The notes below the pieces were generated by a model. It was not told where the DNA came from. It did not search any database and saw nothing but the letters and a program-made list of their open reading frames with translations. The position numbers were made by a program, and so were the translations under genes. From Chitinophaga filiformis (GTDB lineage: Bacteria > Bacteroidota > Bacteroidia > Chitinophagales > Chitinophagaceae), in contig NZ_CP095855.1 in NCBI RefSeq assembly GCF_023100805.1, forward strand, positions 4,629,001 through 4,693,000: a stretch of DNA of 64,000 nt. The letters run 5' to 3'. This document shows, piece after piece, positions 52,009-61,133 of the stretch (within the stretch, counting starts at the first letter, position 1; every line of letters starts with the position of its first letter).

Positions 52009-52073
52009 AATGTTAATTGATTAAGTGAGCGTTTATCACTTTTTACCTAATTTAGCCGGCAAAATTACTGAAA

Positions 52074-52811
52074 TTGGAACGGAAAGTAAAAGTAGCGGCA
52101 GTAAGTTATTTGAATACCAGGCCATTATTATACGGATTCAGGGATCACCCGGTGATGAAGATGCTGGAACTGAGTGTTGATTACCCTGCCAGAATAGCCC
52201 AGCAGCTGATTGATGGAGAAGTAGATGTGGCCCTTGTACCGGTGGCTATCATCCCAAAACTGAAAGAATATCATATCATTTCTGATTATTGTATTGGTGC
52301 AGAAGGCCCTGTTGCTTCTGTTTGCCTTTTCAGTGATGTTCCTCTCAATGAGATCAAACGTATTTACCTCGATTACCAGAGCCGCACTTCTGTAGCTTTA
52401 CTGAAAGTACTGGTGCGTGAGTACTGGAAACTGGACGCAGAGCTGATCGAGACCACCGGCGACTACCAGGACAAGATCAAGGATACAGACGCGGGTCTGG
52501 TGATTGGCGACCGCGCATTGGCGCAGCGTCATGTATCGCCCTTTATCTATGACCTGGCGGAGCATTGGATGCGCTTTACGAGCCTCCCTTTCGTATTTGC
52601 TGCATGGATCAGCAATAAGGCCCTGCCTGTGGAATTTATCCAGGAATTCAGCAATGCCAATAGTATCGGGATACATAATATCCCCGCTGTTGTGTCAGAG
52701 AATGCCTATCCTTTGTATGATCTGACCACCTATTATACGCAGAACATCAGTTACCCGCTTACCCCTGCCAAACGACAGGGCATGCAGCGGTTCCTGAGTT
52801 ACCTGATGTAA
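52074..52811 (+). CDS. mqnA: Menaquinone synthesis protein MqnA (chorismate dehydratase)
   Basis: 245 residues if translation starts at TTG 52074. No ATG lies in frame between the upstream stop (52053-52055) and ATG 52155, and starting there would remove the family motif VSYLNTRPLLYG, so a TTG start is very likely. Other features: VDVALVPVAIIPKL, IYLDYQSRTSVALLKVL and GDRALA. It dehydrates chorismate to 3-[(1-carboxyvinyl)oxy]benzoate, the first step of the futalosine route to menaquinone. A -7-like TAATTTAG at 52048-52055 would give a leader of only about 12 bases. Confidence 0.93.
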   Translation: MERKVKVAAVSYLNTRPLLYGFRDHPVMKMLELSVDYPARIAQQLIDGEVDVALVPVAIIPKLKEYHIISDYCIGAEGPVASVCLFSDVPLNEIKRIYLDYQSRTSVALLKVLVREYWKLDAELIETTGDYQDKIKDTDAGLVIGDRALAQRHVSPFIYDLAEHWMRFTSLPFVFAAWISNKALPVEFIQEFSNANSIGIHNIPAVVSENAYPLYDLTTYYTQNISYPLTPAKRQGMQRFLSYLM

Positions 52812-52997
52812 ATGGCCACGATACATCTGTAATGGCGGACCTGCATAAGCTGTCCGCCATTATTACATTATTGCATACCACATCCATTTATCCGATACCT
52901 ACCCATATCAATGTCGTCAGACTGAAGCAATTAGACGCCTCATTCAGCTTTTTTCTTTATATTAGTTACCCCATCTGTTCACACAAACTCCTGCAAC

Positions 52998-53663
52998 ATG
53001 AAAATTGGCATCCTGGGTAGTGGCCCTGTCGGACTTACGTTAACGGAAGGATTGATCGCTGCGGGTCATGAGGTGATACTCGGTACCCGCAATCCCGCAA
53101 AGGAATCCCTTCAGCAATGGATCAGGAAAAAGGGAGGCCCTCATGTAACGGCGGCCCCGTTCCGGGAAGCAGCAGCCCAGGGAGAGTTGCTGGTCATCTG
53201 CACCAGCTGGGCAGGAACCCAGAAAGCCATCGAGGCCGCCGGCCTTTGGAATTTCAAGAATAAGGTGGTGGTAGACGTCACAAATCCCCTGGACGGTAAG
53301 GGGCCTGACCCGCAGGGACGACTGACCTTTTCCATCGGACATACCAATTCTGCAGGCGAACAACTACAGGCATGGCTACCGCCAGATGCCCACGTAGTAA
53401 AAGCACTCAGCTGTATAGGTCACGAATCCATGTTCCGCTCCCAGCAGGAACCGGAAAAAGAAACACCTACCATGTTCATCTGTGGTAATAAACGTGCCGC
53501 GAAGATGGCGGTAACTACCCTGCTGAATGAAATGGGCTGGAAGGACATTGTAGATATCGGTACGATTGAAATGAGCCGGAATATAGAGCCCCTGAGTATA
53601 CTCTGGTATGCATATGGATTCAGGACAGGCACCTGGAGCCACGCGTTTAAACTTGTGAAATAA
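52998..53663 (+). CDS. F420-type NADP reductase-like Rossmann protein
   Basis: 221 residues with an N-terminal dinucleotide-binding motif IGILGSGPVGLTLTEGL (G-x-G-x-x-G) and GTRNPAKE, where the Arg after the second strand favours NADP(H). The rest (VVVDVTNPLDG, VVKALSCIGHESMF, FICGNKRAAKM) matches the NADPH-dependent F420 reductase-like group. Coenzyme F420 itself is not expected in this lineage, so the true partner is unknown; such proteins are often annotated only as NAD(P)-binding. It ends before a terminator that separates it from the convergent M1 peptidase. Confidence 0.85.
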   Translation: MKIGILGSGPVGLTLTEGLIAAGHEVILGTRNPAKESLQQWIRKKGGPHVTAAPFREAAAQGELLVICTSWAGTQKAIEAAGLWNFKNKVVVDVTNPLDGKGPDPQGRLTFSIGHTNSAGEQLQAWLPPDAHVVKALSCIGHESMFRSQQEPEKETPTMFICGNKRAAKMAVTTLLNEMGWKDIVDIGTIEMSRNIEPLSILWYAYGFRTGTWSHAFKLVK

Positions 53664-53763
53664 ATATGGACCCGGGGAAATAAGGATGAAATAAGGACGA
53701 GAATAAGGCTGAAACCGAAGCAGCTTCGCGTGAATATCAATAGTACCATAAGGAAAAATAAAA

Positions 53764-53785
53764 CCCCGGACCAATAAGTCCGGGG
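53764..53785. terminator. Bidirectional intrinsic terminator
   Basis: Perfect 8-bp stem CCCCGGAC (53764-53771) with GTCCGGGG (53778-53785), loop CAATAA. It is flanked by AAAATAAAA on the left and TATAAATATTTT on the right, so it can end transcripts of both convergent genes. Confidence 0.85.
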
Positions 53786-53836
53786 CTATAAATATTTTGC
53801 TACCGAAAGCGCAGTGCAAATAACAATTAAGTAAGC

Positions 53837-55477
53837 CTAGATCTCCTTCACATTAACATAAAAGTTCGGATCTACTTTGAATTTCTTCGGATCAGACAGG
53901 GTAATACCCGTTGATTGCCAGTTTCTTCCGGGATAAATGAAACGGTATCCATTATCGCTCAATGTTACCTTTACCGGCATGTTAAAGTTCTCAACGTCTG
54001 TTACCCAGCGGAACTTCAGCTGTGAACCTTCTATATGATATTCCAGTGTAGGAATAGAAGTGCGTGTCAGGTATTGTTCAAATACCTTGTTGAAGTTCAT
54101 TTTTGTCTTTTCGTTGAAGTATTCTTCGATCTGCCGGGTAGTTACCGTCTGGTGCCAGAAGGTCTTGTTCAATCCGCGGAGGATATCCCTGAATACATAA
54201 TCGTTGTTCACGATCTGGCGAATGGTGTGGATCATATTCCCACCTTTGTAATACATATCGCCACTACCTTCATTGTTTACACCATATTGTCCGATGATAG
54301 GGACATCGTTCCTGATGTTCTTCCTGGTACCTGTAACATATTCAAAGGCAGCCTGCGGACCATACTCACATTCAGTGAACAGCGTCTCGGAATAGTTGGT
54401 AAAGCTCTCGTGGACCCACATGTCGGCGATGTCTTTAGTGGTGATATTATTACCGAACCACTCATGGCCACTTTCGTGTACAATGATGAAATCCCATTTC
54501 AATCCCCAGCCACTGCCGGAAAGATCCGTTCCTTTATAGCCCATCTGGAATTTATTACCATAGGCCACAGCGCTCTGGTGTTCCATGCCCAGGTGAGGGG
54601 ATTCCACCAGTTTATAGCTATCCTTATAGAAGGGGTATTTACCGAACCAGGCTTCGAAACATTTCAGCATGTTCTTCACTACGGCAAACTGTGTTTTAGC
54701 TGTATCTACATTGTAATCAAGTACCCAGTAGTCCAGGTCCAGTTTACCACCTTCGCCGGAGTAAGTGTCTTTGAATTCTGCATAGTGCCCGATGTTCATC
54801 GCCACATCATAGTTGTTGATCGGATTGCTGACATACCAGGTCCATACGATATTCCCGTCACGGTCCATTGCCTTCTTTTTCAGCCGTCCGTTAGAAACGT
54901 TTACCAGGTCAGGGGGCGTTGTGATGCTGATAGTCATATTGTTAGGCTCATCGCTCTGATGATCTTTGTTAGGCCACCATACACTGGCGCCCAGCCCCTG
55001 ACAGGCGGTAGACACCCACGGCCTGCCCTGGTTATCTTTTCTCCAGATCAGCCCACCGTCCCATGGTGGGTTTACAGCCACCCGTGGTTTTCCATGATAA
55101 AAGATGGTGATCTTTTTGTCTTTACCCTTCAGTTGCTTTTTGGCAACCATATTGACAAAGATGGCGTTACCTTCCCGCTGATAGGTGAGTGATTGTTTGT
55201 CCTGTGCAATACTGTCGATCTCCAGTGGCTCCTGCAGATCTATCTGCATGATACTGTCTACTTTCAGAACCCTGTAAGTAATGACGTTGTAGCCTTCAAG
55301 CGTGCTGTCGCTGATATTAGGTTTTAGGTGCAGGTCGTAGGATCTTACATCCCACCATGCGCGTTCTCTGCCGATGGTTCCACGCAGGGAATCAGCACGC
55401 GTAAATGTTTGTTGATGTTGGGCACCGGCGGTGAGCGCCGTAAGCAAAACCAGGAAAAGCATTAGTATGCCTCGCAT
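53837..55477 (-). CDS. Exported M1 family aminopeptidase
   Basis: 546 residues with a signal peptide (about 1-20, ending TAGAQ). The M1 N-terminal beta-saddle includes YDLHLKPNISDSTLEGYNVITYRV. The gluzincin site is complete: HESGH (H334, E335, H338) and the third zinc ligand Glu 19 residues later (E357, in WVHESFTNYSE). The exopeptidase motif is GMEHQS in place of GAMEN. The short C-terminus lacks the ERAP1-like helical domain, as in many Bacteroidota M1 enzymes. It likely trims N-terminal residues of peptides in the periplasm. Confidence 0.94.
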   Translation of the reverse strand: MRGILMLFLVLLTALTAGAQHQQTFTRADSLRGTIGRERAWWDVRSYDLHLKPNISDSTLEGYNVITYRVLKVDSIMQIDLQEPLEIDSIAQDKQSLTYQREGNAIFVNMVAKKQLKGKDKKITIFYHGKPRVAVNPPWDGGLIWRKDNQGRPWVSTACQGLGASVWWPNKDHQSDEPNNMTISITTPPDLVNVSNGRLKKKAMDRDGNIVWTWYVSNPINNYDVAMNIGHYAEFKDTYSGEGGKLDLDYWVLDYNVDTAKTQFAVVKNMLKCFEAWFGKYPFYKDSYKLVESPHLGMEHQSAVAYGNKFQMGYKGTDLSGSGWGLKWDFIIVHESGHEWFGNNITTKDIADMWVHESFTNYSETLFTECEYGPQAAFEYVTGTRKNIRNDVPIIGQYGVNNEGSGDMYYKGGNMIHTIRQIVNNDYVFRDILRGLNKTFWHQTVTTRQIEEYFNEKTKMNFNKVFEQYLTRTSIPTLEYHIEGSQLKFRWVTDVENFNMPVKVTLSDNGYRFIYPGRNWQSTGITLSDPKKFKVDPNFYVNVKEI

Positions 55478-55614
55478 AGAAAATCTTATTTTATGGCGGA
55501 AAGGTATTAATTTTCATTTAATATGCCTACGCGCTGAATGACTAATGCTTAACGGTTTATGCAGATATACATGAACGGTAGGCGGGTACCAGCCGATGGC
55601 TGTAAGACGTCCGC

Positions 55615-57237
55615 ATGTACATGAGATTCATTTTCATATCAATAATAGTCACACTGCTTGCCGCCTGCGGGCATCCGCCTACTTCGGGAAGGCAGGTGTT
55701 CCGTTACAATATGCAGGAAGGCATAGCGTCCCTCGATCCTGCATTTGCCAAAAACCAGGCTGTTATCTGGGCTGTAAAGCAATTATATAACACCCTCGTA
55801 GAGCCTGACGATCAGTTGCATATACGTCCTTCACTGGCTACCAGCTGGGAGGTGGCGCCGGATTATAAGACTTATACCTTTCACCTGCGCACAGATGTTC
55901 ACTTTCATGACAACGCAGCATTTGCAGATGGTAAGGGCCGCAGGATGACGGCCGCAGATGTGGTTTATAGCCTGAAACGGATCATGGACCCGGCCACGGC
56001 GTCTCCCGGCGCCTGGATCTTTAATGGTAAGGTGAACCCCGATACGGGCTTCCGGGCATTGGACGATTCCACCTTCCAGCTTACGCTACTGCAGCCCTTT
56101 CACCCTGTGCTGGGCATTCTCAGTATGCAGTATTGCTCCATTGTACCACATGAAGTTGTTGAAAAATACGGAAAGGATTTCCGGAAATATCCCTGCGGTA
56201 CCGGGCCTTTTACGTTCTTCCTCTGGGAAGAAGGACAAGCGTTGGTCCTGCACCGTAATCCCCGCTATTTCGAAAAAGATAGTGCAGGCCATGCATTGCC
56301 ATATCTCGATGCGGTCAAGGTCACATTCCAGGAAAATAAGGCAACAGAATTCCTCTTGTTTCGCCAGGGACAGCTGGACTTCATGAATGATATTGACGCT
56401 TCTTTTAAAGACGAGGTGCTCACTAAAAAAGGGATGCTTAAGAAAGAGTGGGAGGGAAAGCTGGTGCTCGATAAAAGTCCTTTCCTTAACATTGAATACC
56501 TGGGATTTCTGCTGGACAGTACGAAGGCAGCGGTAAAGATGTCGCCATCCCGCCTGCAGAAAATCAGGCTGGCTATTAATTATAGTATTGACAGGACCAG
56601 GATGATCACTTATCTGCGGAATGGGATAGGCTCTCCGGCCAATGCTGGTTTTATTCCTATGGGCCTGCCCTCATTCGACACCGGGAAAGTAAAAGGATAT
56701 ACCTATGATCCCGCAAGGGCAAGGCAATTGTTGCGGGAGGCTGGTTTCCCTGAAGGGCGCGGACTACCGGCCATGCATCTGCTGTCGATCCCTGTTTATG
56801 AAGATTATGCCAATTATGTAGCGAACCAGCTACAACAGGTAGGTATTCCGATACAGGTAGAGGTATTGCAGAAAGCATTATTGCTGGAGCAGACGGCCAA
56901 ATCGCAGGCGCTCTTTTTCCGCGGTAGCTGGATAGGAGATTACGCAGATGCAGAGAACTACCTGGCAGTGTTCTATAGTAAGAATGGTACTCCCCCCAAC
57001 TATACAAGATATGCCAATCCTGCCTTTGACCGCTTATATGAACAGGCGCTCCGGGAAAATAACGATTCCCTCCGTTACCTGCTTTACCAGGAAATGGACA
57101 GGATGATTGTCGCCGATGCGCCGGTAGTGCCCTTGTTCTATGACCAGGTCATTCACCTTGTACAGCCAAATGTAATGGGCTTCACCAGTAATGCGCTCAA
57201 CCTCCTGGAATTGCGGAGAGTGAAGATAAAAGTTTGA
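55615..57237 (+). CDS. Peptide-binding lipoprotein of ABC transporters (SBP family 5)
   Basis: 540 residues with a lipobox (LLAACGH, Cys about 18), so it is a lipid-anchored periplasmic protein. The SBP_bac_5 (OppA/DppA) fold is clear: LDPAFAKNQAVIWAVKQLYNTLVEPD, LATSWEVAPDYKTYTFHLRTDVHFHD and MTAADVVYSLKRIMDP. It should bind oligopeptides or similar ligands. No permease or ATPase genes are adjacent, so it is an orphan in this window. A MRF start two codons downstream is equally possible. The AraC regulator starts 21 bases after its stop. Confidence 0.9.
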   Translation: MYMRFIFISIIVTLLAACGHPPTSGRQVFRYNMQEGIASLDPAFAKNQAVIWAVKQLYNTLVEPDDQLHIRPSLATSWEVAPDYKTYTFHLRTDVHFHDNAAFADGKGRRMTAADVVYSLKRIMDPATASPGAWIFNGKVNPDTGFRALDDSTFQLTLLQPFHPVLGILSMQYCSIVPHEVVEKYGKDFRKYPCGTGPFTFFLWEEGQALVLHRNPRYFEKDSAGHALPYLDAVKVTFQENKATEFLLFRQGQLDFMNDIDASFKDEVLTKKGMLKKEWEGKLVLDKSPFLNIEYLGFLLDSTKAAVKMSPSRLQKIRLAINYSIDRTRMITYLRNGIGSPANAGFIPMGLPSFDTGKVKGYTYDPARARQLLREAGFPEGRGLPAMHLLSIPVYEDYANYVANQLQQVGIPIQVEVLQKALLLEQTAKSQALFFRGSWIGDYADAENYLAVFYSKNGTPPNYTRYANPAFDRLYEQALRENNDSLRYLLYQEMDRMIVADAPVVPLFYDQVIHLVQPNVMGFTSNALNLLELRRVKIKV

Positions 57238-57258
57238 TATTTGCAAAAAAACAAGGTC

Positions 57259-58143
57259 ATGGCGGAGGTAGTTCAATTGTGGGATGCCCATTCAGTTGAT
57301 CCGGCTAACAAGGGGTACACGGGCCCATATTTTAATGTTTATAAGGTAGAGGAACGTATGCAACCAGGCGTTTCGGCATACAGTCGCCGTGACTACTATA
57401 AGATCATGTTATTTCGCGGTGCTGCGATCTTACATTTTGGGGATCAGAGCATTACAATTGGTAACGATACCCTGCTGGTCCTCAATTCAAGGGTTCCCTA
57501 TACGTTCGATCTCCTGCGCGAGGATGTTTCGGGATATTCCTGTGTATTCAAAGATGAATTCTTCAGGGAAGGCCTGCGGCTGAAGCTGGATGAGATCCCG
57601 CTTTTTATGCCAGATGCCCGTCCGGCCTTTCCGCTTGAAGGAGAGGCATTAAAAGAAGTGATCGATCTGTATGAGAAAATGCTGAGAGAGCTTAATAGTG
57701 ATTATGTCTACAAATATGAGCTGATACGCAGTTACATCAGTGAGTTGGTTTACTATGCCATGAAGCTGGCGCCTTCGAGGAGTCTCCTGAAAGAATCCAA
57801 TGCCACTGCACGTGTTACGACAGCATTTTTAGACCTGTTGGAGCGACAGTTCCCCATCGAAGCATTTGCCGGTCCTATCTTGCTCCGTACGCCCAAAGAC
57901 TTTGCAGAGAAGCTCTCTATTCATGTCAACTACCTCAACCGGGCAATAAAGACAGAAACCGGCAAAACTACTACAGACCACATTTTTGACCGGCTGATGG
58001 CAGAGGCGAAGGCCATGCTGAAACATACCAATCTGAACATCGCGGAGATCAGTTATGCACTGGGCTTTGAAGACCAGGCGCATTTCAACAACTTTTTCAA
58101 AAAGCGGGTAAAGCTCTCGCCCTCGGCATTTCGTCAGGTTTGA
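57259..58143 (+). CDS. AraC-family transcriptional regulator
   Basis: 294 residues from ATG 57259; an in-frame TTG at 57241 is less likely. The N-terminal half is a cupin-like AraC_binding domain (YKIMLFRGAAILHFGDQSITIGNDTLLVLNSRVPYTFDL). The C-terminal HTH_18 (about 200-294) shows FAEKLSIHVNYLNRAIKTETGKTTTDHI and AEISYALGFEDQAHFNNFFKKRVKLSPSAFRQV, the two helix-turn-helix units. It lies between a peptide-binding lipoprotein gene and an SDR gene whose own promoter is at 58195, and is the likely regulator of that SDR. The effector is unknown. Confidence 0.93.
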   Translation: MAEVVQLWDAHSVDPANKGYTGPYFNVYKVEERMQPGVSAYSRRDYYKIMLFRGAAILHFGDQSITIGNDTLLVLNSRVPYTFDLLREDVSGYSCVFKDEFFREGLRLKLDEIPLFMPDARPAFPLEGEALKEVIDLYEKMLRELNSDYVYKYELIRSYISELVYYAMKLAPSRSLLKESNATARVTTAFLDLLERQFPIEAFAGPILLRTPKDFAEKLSIHVNYLNRAIKTETGKTTTDHIFDRLMAEAKAMLKHTNLNIAEISYALGFEDQAHFNNFFKKRVKLSPSAFRQV

Positions 58144-58194
58144 TTTTTACAAATATTGGTTTGAAGCGCACAAAGTTCCCATAGGCGGCTCATC

Positions 58195-58202
58195 TACCTT
58201 TG
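58195..58202 (+). promoter_or_regulatory. Putative -7 element of the SDR gene
   Basis: TACCTTTG, an exact TAnnTTTG match, 19 bases before the ATG at 58221. The leader is about 12 bases. Confidence 0.6.
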
Positions 58203-58220
58203 AGTCAGAAAATTTGATCT

Positions 58221-59243
58221 ATGGAAAAGAACAAAATAGTGACTTTACAGGAACCAATTGATTCAGGCTTTGATGGGGCATCTACCGCCGCAGAAGTAAT
58301 TAAGGGTATTGATCTATCCGGCAAAGTGGCGATTGTAACCGGAGGTTATGCTGGTATTGGCTTAGAAACAACAAGAGTGCTGAGTCATGCAGGAGCTACT
58401 GTGATCGTTCCGGCCCGTGACACAGAGAAGGCCACCAGGGCATTGACGGGAATAGCGCGGGTTGAGATAAGTCCACTTGACCTGATGGACCCACTAGCTG
58501 TTGATGCTTTTGCTGATAAGTTCCTGGCGAGCGAAAGACCTTTGCATATTTTGATCAATAATGCCGGGACCATGGCCAATCCATTTACGCTCGACAAGCG
58601 CGGATACGAGTCACAGTTTGCCACGAACCACTTGGGACATTTTCAGCTGACGGTACGGCTCTGGCCTGCTTTGCGTCGCGCCAACGGCGCCAGGGTAGTG
58701 GCCTTGTCCTCCTGGGGACATCGTTATTCGCCGGTGGTGTTTGAAGATCTGCACTTTCAGCAGCGGGCGTATGATCGCTGGCTGGCTTACGGGCAGTCAA
58801 AGACAGCGAATGTCCTCTTTGCAGTGGAGCTCGACCGGCGCGGCCGGGAAGAAGGCATCCGTGCATTTGCCGTACATCCGGGAAGTATTGCAGATACTGA
58901 CCTGAAACGATATATGTCGCAGGAGGAACTTCAAAAGGCTGGGGTCTTTGATCAGGACGGCAAACTGATACTTGATCCCTCAAGACAGATAAAGACCATT
59001 GAACAGGGAGCGGCCACCAGCGTCTGGTGCGCTGTAAGTCCACAGCTGGAAGGCATGGGAGGCGTGTATTGTGAAAATTGTGATATTTCGCCCGTGACCA
59101 CGGAAGATAAAACCAGGGGAGGGAATGATGTAAGTAAGCGGGCGCCAGCTAAGGCATTTGGTGTATTTCCCTATGCGATTGACCCTGCTGCCGCTGCACG
59201 ACTGTGGGAGCTCAGTGAGGAGCTGACAGGAGTGCGATTGTGA
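58221..59243 (+). CDS. Short-chain dehydrogenase/reductase
   Basis: 340 residues, longer than the usual 250 because of an N-terminal extension and a C-terminal tail, as in retinol-dehydrogenase-like SDRs. Motifs: nucleotide-binding VTGGYAGIGLETTRVL, NNAGTM, and the active-site YGQSKTANVLFA (Y-x3-K) with ALSSWGH providing the Ser. VPARD after strand 2 points to NADP. It reduces or oxidises small carbonyl/alcohol substrates. The gene sits right after an AraC regulator, which probably controls it. Confidence 0.92.
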   Translation: MEKNKIVTLQEPIDSGFDGASTAAEVIKGIDLSGKVAIVTGGYAGIGLETTRVLSHAGATVIVPARDTEKATRALTGIARVEISPLDLMDPLAVDAFADKFLASERPLHILINNAGTMANPFTLDKRGYESQFATNHLGHFQLTVRLWPALRRANGARVVALSSWGHRYSPVVFEDLHFQQRAYDRWLAYGQSKTANVLFAVELDRRGREEGIRAFAVHPGSIADTDLKRYMSQEELQKAGVFDQDGKLILDPSRQIKTIEQGAATSVWCAVSPQLEGMGGVYCENCDISPVTTEDKTRGGNDVSKRAPAKAFGVFPYAIDPAAAARLWELSEELTGVRL

Positions 59244-59340
59244 AATTATTCATTAAAGATGCCATTCGGGAAGATCTTGCTTACCTGAATGGCATTAATT
59301 ATTGACCCAACACCCGTGTGATCTTATGATATTAAATAGT

Positions 59341-59625
59341 TTACTTAGTTAAAAAGGTTCCTATTGCTTGTAATATTGGATAGAAAAAGCGACTACTTTT
59401 AGTCGGATAATTTTGAACGATTTGAGCCTGGAGTTCTCTTAATTCTTCAAGATCTCTTTGATCAAAGAGATGCAAGTTGAGCGTTGGTTGTTGGGCGACA
59501 TCTCCCCTTTTTTTCCTCTTCTTCGCTATATTTTTGTTAATAATTCGCTGTAGTACCAAGACGTTCTCATTTCTGGAAACTTGTTGAAAACCAATTTTTT
59601 GTTGTTCAAGCGGCAGTGCCTTCAT
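59341..59625 (-). CDS. Small basic/helical protein, second gene of an AT-rich pair
   Basis: 94 residues, with a very basic stretch (NKNIAKKRKKRGD, about 31-43) and a predicted helix (FDQRDLEELRELQAQIVQN). No signal or membrane segment. It overlaps the end of the 305-residue 2TM-GAF gene by 20 bases, so it is probably translated by coupling and works with it. The base composition is strikingly AT-rich compared with flanking genes, suggesting transfer. I do not recognise a family. Confidence 0.6.
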   Translation of the reverse strand: MKALPLEQQKIGFQQVSRNENVLVLQRIINKNIAKKRKKRGDVAQQPTLNLHLFDQRDLEELRELQAQIVQNYPTKSSRFFYPILQAIGTFLTK

Positions 59626-60523
59626 TTTGCGTTTGTTTAACAGCTTTTAAATAATTCCTCGTTACTATTAAATCATAAAGACGATCTGTAGCACACTCAA
59701 TTATTGCCACATCATATTTCTCGTCAAATTTACCTTTACATTGACAATCTATGCATAGAAAGCCCAATACATCGTATTTGGACTTATCTGTAAAATATGC
59801 CGGAATCAATGGATAAACAATTTCACTTTCATAAGGCAATATCCCCGTAGTGTATGCATCGCGACTAGTATTCTCGTAATCTTTACTTGCATTGATATCG
59901 TTGTTGATGTAGATAAATTTTCTGCGGTTGCCGGTGAGTACCCCATTAAGTATTTTTTGAAACGGCGTATTTCCAATGATGGTATGATTTATTTTATTAT
60001 AAACTTCCGTATCTCGGATCCTGGCGTGTTCAGAATCCCTACAGAGATTTTGTACAGAAGCATTCGCCGATACGTTTCCTGTAATCGGTACTTTAATAGA
60101 CACCGAACATTTACTTTTTGTTTTTTTATTAAAAAAATGTTGGAGTCCATTACAAATTTCCACCATAACAGCTACAAATTCAGTATCACTGAAATCCTTA
60201 GCTCTCTGTAAAGCATTGACCTTTGCAAAAGCATCTTTTAGTGCAATAATAGCGTCTCCATATATTGAATCTCTATTAATAAAATGTAGGTGCTTAATTA
60301 CCTCGCGTGCTAAAAAGATAGAAAAACGGATGATAAACAACAAAAATAAAAAAGCTCCACCGTATAACGAAGATTTTAGTACATCTAGGCCAAAGAAGTT
60401 CTTTACCAATAGGAGTACGCCGACTAAAGAGCCGATTCCTCCCAGGAACCATTTCCAGATCTTTCCTTTGATGGACTGTGTTATAGCTGTAGTAAAAATA
60501 GATACACTAGTTTTAGATGCCAT
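59606..60523 (-). CDS. Two-helix membrane protein with GAF-like domain
   Basis: 305 residues. Two membrane helices near the N-terminus (about 24-45 and 52-73) are followed by a helical linker and a C-terminal cytoplasmic region (about 140-295). The end, KYDVLGFLCIDCQCKGKFDEKYDVAIIECATDRLYDLI, has the look of a GAF-domain core. No catalytic motif is visible. It forms an overlapping two-gene unit with the 94-residue protein. The DNA is much richer in A and T than its surroundings, with rare Asn/Lys-rich stretches, suggesting recent acquisition. A sensor or membrane-effector role, for example in defence, is possible but unproven. Confidence 0.7.
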   Translation of the reverse strand: MASKTSVSIFTTAITQSIKGKIWKWFLGGIGSLVGVLLLVKNFFGLDVLKSSLYGGAFLFLLFIIRFSIFLAREVIKHLHFINRDSIYGDAIIALKDAFAKVNALQRAKDFSDTEFVAVMVEICNGLQHFFNKKTKSKCSVSIKVPITGNVSANASVQNLCRDSEHARIRDTEVYNKINHTIIGNTPFQKILNGVLTGNRRKFIYINNDINASKDYENTSRDAYTTGILPYESEIVYPLIPAYFTDKSKYDVLGFLCIDCQCKGKFDEKYDVAIIECATDRLYDLIVTRNYLKAVKQTQNEGTAA

Positions 60524-61133
60524 TTTATTAAATTAACACGATTCAATATATATATCTAATTAACAAAAAGTTATATAAATAGCTTATTAGACAAGGGAAG
60601 TAAGCAAAATGTGACTTCGATCATCTAATTATTACTCTTACAAACTGTCATATAAACTCAAGTTATAAGAATCAGTTGCAGTTAAGCTTGGTACATAACC
60701 TATTAATGAAAGCTTTTTTAAAATTTTCTTCTATAGAGTGCACTAACCCAATAGGCCGATGTGCTTTTTCTCCGGCAGAGCTGGATAGTCGTTTTAATGA
60801 TAAGGTAACTCGAAAATGGCCGCTTCGCCACGGCAAGGGACCATTCAGACCGACCGTGCTAGGGTGAAGAAACTAGCCTGCAGTAACTTCCTGGTAACAG
60901 AACCGTTCGTCTTGTTTGCGAAGGATCAGACCAACTTCAATATCATTTTCGGCGTCAATATTGCATTGAAAACGCGCCTTCAAAACAATTTTAACATTTC
61001 CTAAACACGCCCCTGTGGCGACCTCACTACTCATATAAGCGGTATCTATCATTGATACGTAATTATTTATAGGGGTTCCCGCCCATTTTAAGCTACCTTT
61101 GACAACTTATTAATTTATGTTTAAAGAGAGAAA
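60524..61133. other. Intergenic stretch with probable relics
   Basis: About 600 bases, AT-rich on the left. It holds the candidate frame at 60873-61052 and a block around 60730-60870 whose leftward translation (KRLSSSAGEKAHRPIG) reminds me of short repeated sequences in other Bacteroidota, but I cannot name it. No RNA gene, terminator or IS end was recognised. Confidence 0.3.
60873..61052 (-). CDS. Candidate small protein or gene relic
   Basis: A 59-codon leftward frame from ATG 61050-61052 to the TAG at 60873. The residues (for example KARFQCNIDAENDIEVGLIL and RKQDERFCYQEVTAG) look like real protein sequence with normal amino-acid use, and the frame stays open for 18 more codons upstream of the ATG, with no start codon before a TAA. 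It could be a short gene or the remains of a longer one. The rightward strand in the same place also has open frames but with less protein-like content. Confidence 0.35.
   Translation of the reverse strand: MIDTAYMSSEVATGACLGNVKIVLKARFQCNIDAENDIEVGLILRKQDERFCYQEVTAG

Noticed and set aside
52832..53020. A 62-codon rightward frame overlapping the start of the F420-type reductase-like gene
   Set aside because: It has no known features and overlaps a well-supported gene start.
60676..61004. Two rightward frames of about 62 codons
   Set aside because: Composition is less protein-like than the opposite strand and there is no promoter or family match.
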